Shown here: in pieces, positions 1 to 7,124 of the stretch
Layout of the letters: the number at the start of each line of letters is the position of its first letter
Position numbering within the stretch: the stretch's first letter is position 1
Source: Bacteriovoracales bacterium
Lineage (GTDB): Bacteria > Bdellovibrionota > Bacteriovoracia > Bacteriovoracales > Bacteriovoracaceae
Direction: 5' to 3'
Assembly (NCBI GenBank): GCA_007117175.1
Contig: SKGZ01000066.1
Coordinates: 1 to 17,200 of the forward strand
DNA: 17,200 nucleotides
Translations under genes and position numbers: made by a program
Notes under the pieces: generated by a model
The model's database searches: none
What the model was told of the DNA's origin: nothing
The model's input: the letters and a program-made list of their open reading frames with translations, nothing else

Positions 1-107
1 AATTCTTGTCCTTTAATGTCATTAAGTTTGTGAGAATGAATGTTCATACTTTCTGCCTTGAATTGTGTTGTGAGAAAAGCAATAGCCATTAAAATTATTT
101 TTTTCAT
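1..107 (-). CDS. Exported protein, N-terminal fragment; possibly glutathione peroxidase-like redoxin
   Basis: Only the first 35 codons are in the window; the rest lies beyond the left edge. Translation gives MKKIILMAIAFLTTQFKAES, a typical Sec signal peptide (two Lys, a hydrophobic stretch, and an Ala-Glu-Ser region where signal peptidase I could cut). It is followed by MNIHSHKLNDIKGQE. The post-signal pattern (short beta strand, then D-I-K-G-Q-E) resembles the start of thioredoxin-fold peroxidases such as glutathione peroxidase, where a phrase like 'D-x-x-G-x-x' precedes the first strand. This is a weak resemblance, because the catalytic Cys region is not visible. The start has no Shine-Dalgarno sequence, but a TATTTT box ends 7 nt before the ATG. 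The gene lies 33 nt downstream of the YqfO-like gene. Confidence 0.5.
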   Translation of the reverse strand, partial: MKKIILMAIAFLTTQFKAESMNIHSHKLNDIKGQE

Positions 108-114
108 ACACTAG

Positions 115-143
115 AAAATAGCGAACCAATTAGGTTTTGGCTA
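115..143 (-). promoter_or_regulatory. Candidate promoter, possibly leaderless, for the exported protein at the left edge
   Basis: On the minus strand TAGCCA (138-143), a 17-bp spacer and TATTTT (115-120) give 8 of 12 consensus matches. The -10 ends 7 nt before the ATG at 107, so the predicted transcript would start at or next to the start codon. The -35 overlaps the stop codon of the preceding gene. The match is weak and the region is AT-rich. Confidence 0.3.
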
Positions 144-449
144 GTTGAAGACCTTAGTCAAATGATAGGCAGGTGTTTCGTAGGGATGAGCTTTTTTAAG
201 AGCGGTAATGACCTTTTCTTGTGCTGACTCCTCTAATACCATCTCAATGCGCCATTCTTGAACTTTTTCCACTTGATCGAGCTGCCCGAGGGAGGGGTGA
301 GAGCCTGGAAGAGGTCTAAATTGTCCGGTTCCGGCGACTTCAAAGCAGCAACAGTCGTAATTGCCGATCTTGCCAGCACCAGCTTGAAAGAGGGCTTCTT
401 TGACAGATTCTTTTTCATTGCTTGGGACGTAGAAGACAAGACTGAGCAT
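141..449 (-). CDS. Stand-alone YqfO/NIF3-type domain protein
   Basis: This 102-residue protein corresponds to the PII/CutA-like domain that is inserted in, or appended to, NIF3 (YqfO) family proteins; stand-alone versions are common in proteobacteria. Visible family signatures are GAGKIGNYD (about 24-32), GTGQFRPLPGSHP (40-52) and a C-terminal HPYETPAYHL (about 88-97). The domain binds small ligands or metal in relatives, but its exact role is unknown. An oddity is three consecutive Cys at 33-35, where relatives usually carry a His/Gln-Cys-x pattern. The ATG overlaps the stop codon of the upstream lipoprotein gene by one base (TAATG), indicating translational coupling; the Shine-Dalgarno is weak. 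Family assignment is firm, function is not. Confidence 0.85.
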   Translation of the reverse strand: MLSLVFYVPSNEKESVKEALFQAGAGKIGNYDCCCFEVAGTGQFRPLPGSHPSLGQLDQVEKVQEWRIEMVLEESAQEKVITALKKAHPYETPAYHLTKVFN

Positions 450-934
450 TAATCTCGCTCAAAGTAAAAATCGTGAGCGCGCACAATGTACTTGAGTAGT
501 TCTGAGGCAGAGAGATCAGAATTGTCGATGGTGATCATTGCATAGTCATTAGTGTAAGTGACGTCATTGCGATCAAGCATAGATTCATCAGCAGTATGCA
601 CACTCATGATCATTTGATTTTTTCGCACTCGAATCTCATTGATAGTGTAGAGACCTTCAGTTTTCTCTTCAATGAAAAAGCGTCCATTAACCTGGCAAGT
701 ATTCACTAGCATAACTTCAGATTGTCCGTCACTTGTTTGTGAACTCATTTGATAAAGAGCATTTCCTTTCTTTTCCACTTTTAACTTAAGTTCAGTTCCA
801 TGGGCAGTAGTTGAATAGTTGCCTTCAAAGTTTTGGATGTCACTTAAGGTATTCTGGGAGCAAAAGGGTGCTTCAAGACTCAAGCAACTTGTTAAGACAG
901 ACAATAAGGTTATGACTAAAATAGTACTTTTCAT
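449..934 (-). CDS. Small outer-membrane lipoprotein, unknown function
   Basis: This is a 161-residue protein with a lipoprotein signal peptide: MKSTILVITLLSVLTSC, with lipobox LTSC and the lipidated Cys at residue 17. The next residue is Leu rather than Asp, so outer-membrane sorting is expected. The mature part (about 145 residues) looks beta-rich and polar, and has two further Cys (in APFCSQN and NTCQVNG) that could form a disulfide. I recognise no family. I chose the ATG at 934 over an upstream in-frame start at 985 because AAGGA sits 7 nt before it and it begins the signal peptide exactly. It has a plausible own promoter (957-985) just behind the glycosyltransferase gene, and is coupled to the YqfO-like gene downstream. 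Confidence 0.85.
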   Translation of the reverse strand: MKSTILVITLLSVLTSCLSLEAPFCSQNTLSDIQNFEGNYSTTAHGTELKLKVEKKGNALYQMSSQTSDGQSEVMLVNTCQVNGRFFIEEKTEGLYTINEIRVRKNQMIMSVHTADESMLDRNDVTYTNDYAMITIDNSDLSASELLKYIVRAHDFYFERD

Positions 935-956
935 ATTTAATCCTTTGAGTTGTCGC

Positions 957-985
957 AACATAGCAGAGAATGATGTGAGAGTCAA
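957..985 (-). promoter_or_regulatory. Candidate sigma70-type promoter for the lipoprotein gene
   Basis: On the minus strand TTGACT (980-985), a 17-bp spacer and TATGTT (957-962) match the consensus at 9 of 12 positions. A transcript start near 950 would leave a leader of roughly 15 nt that carries the AAGGA ribosome site. The -35 overlaps the stop codon of the upstream glycosyltransferase gene, so this would uncouple the lipoprotein pair from the polysaccharide genes. Confidence 0.45.
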
Positions 986-1935
986 GGATGCATTTTGTTT
1001 TGAATATAATGAATCGTCTGAGCAGTAGAATAGAGAAAAGAGTGTGTAATTTTTTCACGTTGAATCATAGGTAGTAATTTCAGAAACATCAAAAAGGCAC
1101 GGTAATATTGAAAATCAAAAATAAACATTCGCGTCAGTAGATCCAATAGAATTTTTACTTGAAAGACAATGGATTGCCATCCTTGTAAATGAAAGTAATG
1201 AAAAATGAGTTTATTGCGCCTTGAAATGAGTCGTACTTTTTTACGGTTTGAGCTTGCCTTAATGGTGCTAGATCCCAAATGGTAGCAGTGACTGGTGGGG
1301 TGGTAATAGCTACGCCAGCCCATACGCCACGCCTTAAGGCCAAGATCATTGTCTTCACCATAATAGGGATTATAGAGTTCTGAAAAATATTGCAACTGCA
1401 TTAATTTCTGACGGCACATCAGTGAATTGGAACCAGAGGCAAAAAAGATGGGGATTGGTTTGTCATATTCATAATTGGGCACACTGTGAGTTTGGGTGAT
1501 GCCCCAAAAGTTTTGCTGGGGATAAAGACTGATGGGCAAATTTTTTTTGCTTTGAGCGTCTCGTAAAGCTCCCATGACCGCGAAGGTTCGATCATCTTCA
1601 AAGTAGGCCAGCTGCTCGATAAAGTAATCTTTTTCTAAAGTGAGATCTGAATTCATGGCAAAGACCAGATCCATGGTGGTGGCTCGCAACCCTCTGTTGA
1701 TATTACCGGCAAAGCCAAGGTTGTGATCATTGGTGATGAGTTTAACTTGAGGAAAGTTTTCAGCGATGAAACTCACCGAGTCATCACTGGAGTGATCATC
1801 GCTGACAATCACTTCACCTTGAAGATTGGCGTAGCTCAAGGCGCTCAAAGCACTTTGTAGACATGGGCCTAGGATCTTAACACCATTATAATTAGGGATC
1901 ACTATTGAAACAGAGGGGCTATTTTTGCTCGGCAT
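982..1935 (-). CDS. Family 2 glycosyltransferase (possible rhamnosyltransferase)
   Basis: This is a 317-residue GT-A fold glycosyltransferase of family GT2, expected at the cytoplasmic face of the inner membrane, adding a sugar to a lipid-linked glycan. Visible signatures: SIVIPNYNG at the N-terminus (10-18), SDD for nucleotide binding (45-47), an NSD variant of the metal-binding DxD motif (95-97), a GSN loop (168-170) and GEDNDLGLKAWRMGW (193-207) with the catalytic-base region. The layout resembles WbbL-type rhamnosyltransferases, and the complete rml set in this locus fits, but donor specificity is an inference. It overlaps the upstream FkbM gene by 17 nt. A GGAT element lies just before the ATG, consistent with co-translation from one mRNA. 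Confidence 0.9.
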   Translation of the reverse strand: MPSKNSPSVSIVIPNYNGVKILGPCLQSALSALSYANLQGEVIVSDDHSSDDSVSFIAENFPQVKLITNDHNLGFAGNINRGLRATTMDLVFAMNSDLTLEKDYFIEQLAYFEDDRTFAVMGALRDAQSKKNLPISLYPQQNFWGITQTHSVPNYEYDKPIPIFFASGSNSLMCRQKLMQLQYFSELYNPYYGEDNDLGLKAWRMGWRSYYHPTSHCYHLGSSTIKASSNRKKVRLISRRNKLIFHYFHLQGWQSIVFQVKILLDLLTRMFIFDFQYYRAFLMFLKLLPMIQREKITHSFLYSTAQTIHYIQNKMHP

Positions 1936-2659
1936 AGATCCAGTCGTCGGCCCATGGGATTTGGTAGTTAAAAGTTTTGATTTGATAATTATTCTTTTTT
2001 AAGATCTCTAAGACCACTTCTTTGGAGCGATAGTGTTCACCTTCCCCGCAATTGGCCCTGAAGTCATGACAGGAAATAATAAAGCGTTTAATCATGGAAA
2101 AGTCTGTGATGTTTTTTAAGATATTTTTTTCTGCTCCTTCGATATTCATTTTAAAAAGATCAATTTTCTGTATTCGATAGTGATCAATAAATTCATGCCA
2201 TTTCAGAGTGGGGATTTCAATATAAGCTTGATCATCGCTACCAACAGAAAAATAGGAAAATTGGCTTTTGAAAAAGACCGGTTCATTGGAAATCACATAG
2301 GGAGAACAACGAAAACTAGCACCTAATTGGTAAAGGCTATTGGCCAGGCATTCATAAATAACTGGTTGACCCTCGACTCCCAGATAGTGAAAGTTTTTTA
2401 GGTTTAATTGCGCAAGGTAATTAGCCTCTTCTGAGTAGCCTGCACCTAGATCTAAGACAAAGTCATTGTCTTGTGGAGTGTAGTAGTGAAAAAAAATCCT
2501 TTGACACAGCCATACTTGTTCGTCGGTGGGTAGAAAATGTTTAGGATGGCGAATGTAGATGGGGTTACCAAATCGGCGATAATAGTAAAAACCAGTTTGG
2601 GAATCAAATTGTACCTTAAGGTAGTTGATTCTTTTCTTTATACTTTTTGCTAGGCCCAT
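1919..2659 (-). CDS. FkbM-family SAM-dependent methyltransferase
   Basis: This is a 246-residue class I methyltransferase of the FkbM type, a family that usually O-methylates sugars or other hydroxyls in polysaccharide and antibiotic clusters. Evidence: SAM-binding motif VLDLGAGYSEEA (68-79), an acidic strand end GVEGQP (94-99), and the diagnostic IDLFKMNIEGAE (166-177), the FkbM hallmark 'DxxKxDxEGxE' with Asn in place of the second Asp. The neighbouring glycosyltransferases and galE suggest that it decorates the surface glycan. The ATG at 2659 has no Shine-Dalgarno sequence; a perfect TATAAT ends 9 nt before it, so the mRNA may be nearly leaderless. It is the first gene of the minus-strand pair with the GT2 gene. 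Confidence 0.88.
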   Translation of the reverse strand: MGLAKSIKKRINYLKVQFDSQTGFYYYRRFGNPIYIRHPKHFLPTDEQVWLCQRIFFHYYTPQDNDFVLDLGAGYSEEANYLAQLNLKNFHYLGVEGQPVIYECLANSLYQLGASFRCSPYVISNEPVFFKSQFSYFSVGSDDQAYIEIPTLKWHEFIDHYRIQKIDLFKMNIEGAEKNILKNITDFSMIKRFIISCHDFRANCGEGEHYRSKEVVLEILKKNNYQIKTFNYQIPWADDWIYAEQK

Positions 2660-2668
2660 ATGCAGATT

Positions 2669-2697
2669 ATTATAGGGAGCGAGTCACGTTATGGGAA
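2669..2697 (-). promoter_or_regulatory. Candidate near-leaderless promoter of the FkbM-GT2 operon
   Basis: On the minus strand TTCCCA (2692-2697), a 17-bp spacer and a perfect TATAAT (2669-2674). An overlapping AATAAT at 2666-2671 could also serve. The predicted start lies 0-4 nt from the ATG at 2659, leaving no room for a ribosome binding site. Confidence 0.5.
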
Positions 2698-2706
2698 AGG
2701 TTTTCT

Positions 2707-2735
2707 TTGTCAGACACCTTGGAAATTCATACTAT
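2707..2735 (+). promoter_or_regulatory. Candidate leaderless promoter of the galE-GT4 operon
   Basis: TTGTCA (2707-2712), a 17-bp spacer and TACTAT (2730-2735). The -10 ends 7 nt before the ATG at 2743, so transcription would begin at about the A of the start codon. The -10 sits in a perfect 12-bp palindrome (2729-2740), and the element shares an 83-bp intergenic region with the divergent FkbM promoter. Confidence 0.5.
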
Positions 2736-2740
2736 AGTAT
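2729..2740. repeat. Perfect 12-bp palindrome over the galE -10 region
   Basis: The sequence ATACTATAGTAT reads identically on both strands and covers the -10 box of the galE promoter. It could be an operator half-site pair, or simply a symmetric -10. Nothing else near it identifies a regulator. Confidence 0.4.
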
Positions 2741-2742
2741 TT

Positions 2743-3735
2743 ATGAATAAAAATGTGCTAGTTATTGGTGGCTGTGGGTATATCGGCTCAATTGTCAGTA
2801 AACTAATCAGTGAAAAAGATTATCAGGTCAGTCTGCTAGATGATTTTTCTACCGGTTCACGGCAGGTTGCCAGCCAACTAGCGTTTCCTTTGTATGAAGG
2901 GGATTATGGAGATGAGCAGGTTTTAGCAGATATTTTTTCTCAAAGAAAATATGATGCAGTTTTACTTTTTGCGGCTAGTACATCGGTGACCGAGAGTTTA
3001 CAAAACCCAGAGCAATACTATCATAATAATTTTTTCAAGGTTTATCCGCTGCTGAAAATGATGAAAAAGTTTTCAGTGAATCAAATCATTTTTTCCAGCA
3101 CGGCAGCAGTCTATGGAGATGTGGAGCATTTGCCAGTAAGTGAGTTGAGTCCATTAAGACCAAAGTCTGCTTATGGTCGATCTAAAATGATGAGTGAGTT
3201 GCTGATTGAAGACTTGGCCAGCCAGTGGGGAATGAAATGGGTGATCTTACGTTACTTTAATGTGGCCGGTGCCAGTGTTGATCAACAATTAGGTCAGCGA
3301 AACACTCAGGCCAATCACCTAATGAAGGTGTGCGCTCAGGCCGCTTTACAGCAAAGACCTAAGGTTGAAGTTTTTGGAACAGATTATCAGACTAGTGATG
3401 GCAGTGGCGTCAGAGACTTTATTCACGTCCACGATTTGGCCCAGGCCCATATCTTGAGCTTAGATTATCTGAATAAGGGTGGCGGCTCTGATACTTTTAA
3501 TGTGGGTTATGGTCAGGGGGTGACTGTGCTGGAGACCATTAAGGCCTTTCAAAAAGTAAGTGGAGTGGACTTTCAAGTGGAATATGGTGATAGACGAGCT
3601 GGAGATATTGGGTGCATCTATGCTGATTGTCAAAAAATAAAAAAGATAGGTTGGTCCGCTCAGTACAATGATCTAGAGTTTATGGCCAAGAGCACTTACC
3701 TGTGGGAAAAGAAAGTATGCAAAACACCGCAGTGA
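2743..3735 (+). CDS. galE: UDP-glucose 4-epimerase GalE
   Basis: A cytoplasmic extended short-chain dehydrogenase that interconverts UDP-glucose and UDP-galactose, supplying galactose for the surface glycan. From the ATG at 2743 it is 330 residues, close to the usual 330-340. Visible: NAD-binding GGCGYIG (9-15), FAASTSVTES (77-85), SST of the catalytic triad (118-120), Y144-GRS-K148 as the YxxxK pair, ILRYFNVAGA (168-177) and a C-terminal RRAGDIGCIYAD, typical of GalE. An in-frame start at 2647 would add 32 residues that match nothing in the family and lie upstream of the promoter, so I reject it. There is no Shine-Dalgarno sequence. The downstream GT4 gene overlaps its 3' end. Confidence 0.92.
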   Translation: MNKNVLVIGGCGYIGSIVSKLISEKDYQVSLLDDFSTGSRQVASQLAFPLYEGDYGDEQVLADIFSQRKYDAVLLFAASTSVTESLQNPEQYYHNNFFKVYPLLKMMKKFSVNQIIFSSTAAVYGDVEHLPVSELSPLRPKSAYGRSKMMSELLIEDLASQWGMKWVILRYFNVAGASVDQQLGQRNTQANHLMKVCAQAALQQRPKVEVFGTDYQTSDGSGVRDFIHVHDLAQAHILSLDYLNKGGGSDTFNVGYGQGVTVLETIKAFQKVSGVDFQVEYGDRRAGDIGCIYADCQKIKKIGWSAQYNDLEFMAKSTYLWEKKVCKTPQ

Positions 3736-4772
3736 TCTGTCTTTCAGCAAACTCCGGTGGCATGGAGTTGGACTCCATTCGTTTAGTGCAAACACTGGCA
3801 GAGCCCAATGTCTACTTAATTTGCAAAAGTCAAAGCTTTATAGAAAAAAGTGCTCAATGGCAGCTGGGGGCTAAAAAAACTTTCACTGTGGATTTTCGCT
3901 TTAATTTGAGCTATCAACTTTATCGTCATCTGCGCAAAATCTTAATTAAGAATAATATTAAGAATATTATTTTCTTTGGAGCTTCTGAGTTAAAGTCTTT
4001 GCACTTTGCCATTAGAGGGCTGGGAATTAATCTCATCGTTCGTCATGGCACATCCAAAGATCATAGCAAAAAAGATTTTTTTCATCGCCTGATTTACTCG
4101 CAAGTTAATTATCACGTAGCTGTCTCTGATTATATCTTAGATAATGTGAAAAAAATTATCCCCTTTGCCCCACATACTCAAGCACAGAGGATCTACCTTT
4201 CACGTCATCTTAAGTGCCCTGAAATTGAAGTCCAGGGCAATGAGATTTCGATGGTTCATGTGGGGCGAATTGCTCAAGGCAAGGGACACTTTGAGGCCAT
4301 TGAGGCCATGCACCTTTTAGCGCAAAAAGGACAGCATGCTCAATTAAAATTTTTAGGTGCCGGTGATGAAGAACTACTCTATCAGCTTAAAAAAAGAGTG
4401 GCCCAATACGGTTTAGAAAAGCAGATTCATTTTTTAGGACATGTGGAAGAGGTCAGCGACTTTATCCAGCAGGCGCAAATTCTACTTTTTCCTTCATGGG
4501 GAGAAGGCTTACCTAATGCGCTAGTGGAGTCCTTTGCATTTGGTGCTTACCCTGTTGTCTTTGAAAATACCGTATTCCCCGAGTTGAAGAAATTGGGTTT
4601 TCATTTGCATTTGGCCAGAGATCGCGATGTGCTGGATTTGTCAGAAAAATTAATGGAGGTGATTGAGCAGAAATCACAGCTCTTAGAAAAGCTAGTGCAT
4701 AATCAAAATCTTTATCAAAAGTACTTTACTGCTAGAGTAGAAAAAGAGCAGTATCAAAAGATCTTAATCTAG
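3717..4772 (+). CDS. Family 4 glycosyltransferase (GT-B fold)
   Basis: A 351-residue retaining glycosyltransferase of family GT4, probably acting on a lipid-linked oligosaccharide at the inner membrane. The N-terminal domain has the SGGME loop (13-17) and RHGTSKDH around 109-116. The C-terminal domain has MVHVGRIAQGKGH (179-191), FLGAG, and the E-x7-E pair in WGEGLPNALVE (E263 and E271) that binds the nucleotide sugar. The ATG at 3717 is preferred over an in-frame GTG at 3702 because GGGA lies 9 nt upstream of it. It overlaps galE by 19 nt, indicating coupled translation. Its stop codon overlaps that of convergent rmlB. Its donor and acceptor cannot be read from sequence. Confidence 0.9.
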   Translation: MQNTAVICLSANSGGMELDSIRLVQTLAEPNVYLICKSQSFIEKSAQWQLGAKKTFTVDFRFNLSYQLYRHLRKILIKNNIKNIIFFGASELKSLHFAIRGLGINLIVRHGTSKDHSKKDFFHRLIYSQVNYHVAVSDYILDNVKKIIPFAPHTQAQRIYLSRHLKCPEIEVQGNEISMVHVGRIAQGKGHFEAIEAMHLLAQKGQHAQLKFLGAGDEELLYQLKKRVAQYGLEKQIHFLGHVEEVSDFIQQAQILLFPSWGEGLPNALVESFAFGAYPVVFENTVFPELKKLGFHLHLARDRDVLDLSEKLMEVIEQKSQLLEKLVHNQNLYQKYFTARVEKEQYQKILI

Positions 4773-5731
4773 TTTTGCAAGTACCAATCAAGAGTGAGCT
4801 GCATGCCTTGATCAAAGCTTACTTGTGGCTTCCAATTAAACTCTTGATGAACCTTCTCAATATTCATGGCATAACGCCAGTCGTGTCCTTTACGATCAGT
4901 GACAAATTCAATGAGTTCTTTGGGCTTATTTAATTGCGCTAAAATAAGTTCGACAATTTCTAGATTGCGTTTTTCGGCTTGTCCGCCAAAATTATAAATC
5001 TCTCCGATTCTTCCTTGTAAGAAAGTTTGCCAGACACCGCGGTTATGATCATCCACATAGATCCAGTCGCGAATATTCTTGCCATTGCCATAAACCGGAA
5101 GCTTTTGATCAGCTCTAGCCTTGGTGATCATGAGAGGAATTAATTTTTCCGGCATTTGATAGGGGCCATAATTATTAGAGCAACGGGTAATCAAAGTCGG
5201 TAGCTGATAGGTTTCATAATAGGAGCGAACTAAAAGGTCAGCTGCGGCTTTACTGGCGCTATAAGGGCTATTGGCAGCCAGCGGATGATTTTCAGTAAAG
5301 GCCGGATCTTCTTCTGTTAAACTACCGTAAACTTCATCTGTGCTGACTTGTAGGTAGCGAAAGTTGGGATTATTTTCAAAGGCCTTAAGAGAATGATGCA
5401 GAAGATTGAGTGTGCCATTAACGTTTGTTTGCACAAAAACTTGTGGGTTAGTAATGGAGCGATCCACATGGGATTCAGCGGCATAATTGATCACTCCACT
5501 GAATTGATACTTTTTGAAAAGCTCATCCATCAGTTTCTCATCAACGATATTTCCGTGGACAAATTCCAGATGTGAATTACTTTCAACATCCACTTTGATA
5601 TTTTCATAATGTCCAGCGTAGGTCAGGGCGTCTAAGAGCACAAAGTGATAATCCTTTTCCTTGACTGCAATTTTTTTTACATAATTAGTTCCAATAAAAC
5701 CCGCAGCGCCGGTGATTAATATATTTTTCAT
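4769..5731 (-). CDS. rmlB: dTDP-glucose 4,6-dehydratase RmlB
   Basis: Second enzyme of dTDP-L-rhamnose synthesis, converting dTDP-glucose to dTDP-4-keto-6-deoxyglucose with bound NAD. The 320-residue protein shows GAAGFIG (8-14), NYAAESHVDRSI (82-93), the catalytic TDE (131-133), Y157-SAS-K161, RCSNNYGPYQMPEKLIPLMI and GNGKNIRDWIYVDDH, all diagnostic of RmlB. I start it at 5731: AAGGAG lies 7 nt upstream, and the extra residues of a longer frame to 5776 do not belong to the family. It overlaps rmlD by 4 nt (ATGA). It is the last gene of the minus-strand rml run and its stop overlaps that of the convergent GT4 gene in a shared CTAG. Confidence 0.96.
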   Translation of the reverse strand: MKNILITGAAGFIGTNYVKKIAVKEKDYHFVLLDALTYAGHYENIKVDVESNSHLEFVHGNIVDEKLMDELFKKYQFSGVINYAAESHVDRSITNPQVFVQTNVNGTLNLLHHSLKAFENNPNFRYLQVSTDEVYGSLTEEDPAFTENHPLAANSPYSASKAAADLLVRSYYETYQLPTLITRCSNNYGPYQMPEKLIPLMITKARADQKLPVYGNGKNIRDWIYVDDHNRGVWQTFLQGRIGEIYNFGGQAEKRNLEIVELILAQLNKPKELIEFVTDRKGHDWRYAMNIEKVHQEFNWKPQVSFDQGMQLTLDWYLQN

Positions 5732-6570
5732 TTTTTGACTCCTTGTTGATAGACCTGATCTAAAGCTTCTTTCCAATGAAGACTGGACAGTTTAAACTCA
5801 CTCTTTATTTTTTGGCAGTTGAGTACCGTGTAATGAGGTCTTTTGGCCTTGCTGGGGTATTGCCATGAGTGAATGGGATTGATTTGACAATGAGATTGAG
5901 TGATCTTACTAATCTCGTAGGCAAAGTCATACCAAGAGGCAACTCCATCATTACTAAAATGATAAAGAGAGTCTAAAGTTTTCCCACTGAGAATCATTTG
6001 ATAAAGAACTTTTGCTAAGCTAAGGCTGCTAGTAGGAGTACCCACTTGATCACTGATAATATTTAAACTTTCTTTTTCTGCTGCTAATCTTTGAATAGTG
6101 CCATAGAAGTTTTTGCCATAGGGACCGTATAACCAAGATGTTCGCACAATGGTGCAGTTAGGATTCTTACTCATCAGTAAATTTTCTCCTGCCAGCTTTG
6201 TTTGAGCGTAAACATTAAGTGGCGCAGTACTATCTTTTTCACTGTATGGAGTTGATTTCTTGCCATCAAAAACATAGTCGGTGGAAATGTGAAGAAGATG
6301 GGCCTTGGATTGCACGCACAGTCGACTTAACTGCTCTAAAGCGTAGCAATTGATTTGCATGGCCTTCTCTTTTTCACTTTCAGCTGCTTCTACATCGGTG
6401 TAAGCACAGGTGTTAATGATAAAATCACAGTCGAATTGATCATCCCAATTCTCAGGTTCTAAAAAATTGATCTGCTGAGAGCATAAAAATGTAACATCCA
6501 GTCCTGCTGGCCGTGTCAGCGCTAGGCTTTGTGCTAATTGTCCATTTTTTCCCAGCACCAGTATCTTCAT
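5728..6570 (-). CDS. rmlD: dTDP-4-dehydrorhamnose reductase RmlD
   Basis: Last step of dTDP-L-rhamnose synthesis, NAD(P)H-dependent reduction of the 4-keto group. It is 280 residues, the usual size. Visible: dinucleotide-binding GKNGQLAQ (7-14), INTCAYTDVEAAE (52-64), STDYVFDG (96-103) and the catalytic Y121-AQT-K125, followed by VRTSWLYGPYGKNF. It overlaps rmlC by 4 nt at its start (ATGA) and rmlB by 4 nt at its end, so the three are translationally coupled. Its own Shine-Dalgarno sequence is poor, which fits re-initiation by terminating ribosomes. Confidence 0.96.
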   Translation of the reverse strand: MKILVLGKNGQLAQSLALTRPAGLDVTFLCSQQINFLEPENWDDQFDCDFIINTCAYTDVEAAESEKEKAMQINCYALEQLSRLCVQSKAHLLHISTDYVFDGKKSTPYSEKDSTAPLNVYAQTKLAGENLLMSKNPNCTIVRTSWLYGPYGKNFYGTIQRLAAEKESLNIISDQVGTPTSSLSLAKVLYQMILSGKTLDSLYHFSNDGVASWYDFAYEISKITQSHCQINPIHSWQYPSKAKRPHYTVLNCQKIKSEFKLSSLHWKEALDQVYQQGVKK

Positions 6571-7124
6571 GCCAAGGACTCACGTTCTAAATACTCACTT
6601 AAAGTGGGATGCTTAAGATCTTTAGCGGAAAGAATACGCTTTTGTTCACTCACTCCCCAATCAATTGCCAAACTGTCATCTAAGGGGTGGATCCCCGCCT
6701 CACTTTCAGGATGATAGAACTGATCACACTTATAGTAGACAATGGTATGATCAGCAAGAGCCGAAAAACCGTGAGCCACACCCTTGGGTGCCAAAAGTTG
6801 TAAGTTGTTTTCTTGGGAGAGTTCTACTTGATAGACTTGTTGATAGCTAGCTGAGTCCTTTCTTAAATCAATAATGACATCGATAATCTTGCCCTGAATG
6901 ACACGAACTAATTTACTTTGTGCGTAGTCACCTGTTTGAAAGTGTAATCCGCGAATGGTGCCGTATTGGGAGAATGAAAAATTATCTTGCACAAAATCTT
7001 GAGTGAGTCCTAGCTGCTGATAGCGCAGCTGATGATAATTCTCACTAAACTTTCCTCTTTCATCTCCAAAGGCCGGAGCTTCTATTAAAAAGGCATCTTG
7101 TATAGTCGTTTTATTAGTTTTCAT
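6567..7124 (-). CDS. rmlC: dTDP-4-dehydrorhamnose 3,5-epimerase RmlC
   Basis: Third step of dTDP-L-rhamnose synthesis, a metal-independent cupin that epimerises C3 and C5. From the ATG at 7124 the protein is 185 residues, the normal length. Visible: GDERGKF (20-26), RGLHFQ with the catalytic His61, [16 protein letters not shown] (73-88), APKGVAHGF (112-120) and [10 protein letters not shown] with Tyr137 as the likely catalytic Tyr. A longer in-frame start at 7163 is possible, but the family normally begins about 20 residues before GDERG, which fits 7124. The start lies inside the end of rmlA (11-nt overlap) and has only a weak Shine-Dalgarno sequence, so coupling to rmlA is likely. Confidence 0.94.
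   Translation of the reverse strand: MKTNKTTIQDAFLIEAPAFGDERGKFSENYHQLRYQQLGLTQDFVQDNFSFSQYGTIRGLHFQTGDYAQSKLVRVIQGKIIDVIIDLRKDSASYQQVYQVELSQENNLQLLAPKGVAHGFSALADHTIVYYKCDQFYHPESEAGIHPLDDSLAIDWGVSEQKRILSAKDLKHPTLSEYLERESLA

Noticed and set aside
2647..2742. 32-residue N-terminal extension of GalE
   Set aside because: The extra residues do not match the family, and the predicted promoter lies within them.
3951..3971. Perfect 9-nt inverted repeat (AATAATATT / AATATTATT, 3-nt spacer)
   Set aside because: It lies inside the GT4 coding region, is entirely A/T in the arms, and follows from codons for Asn, Ile and Lys. No functional element is indicated.
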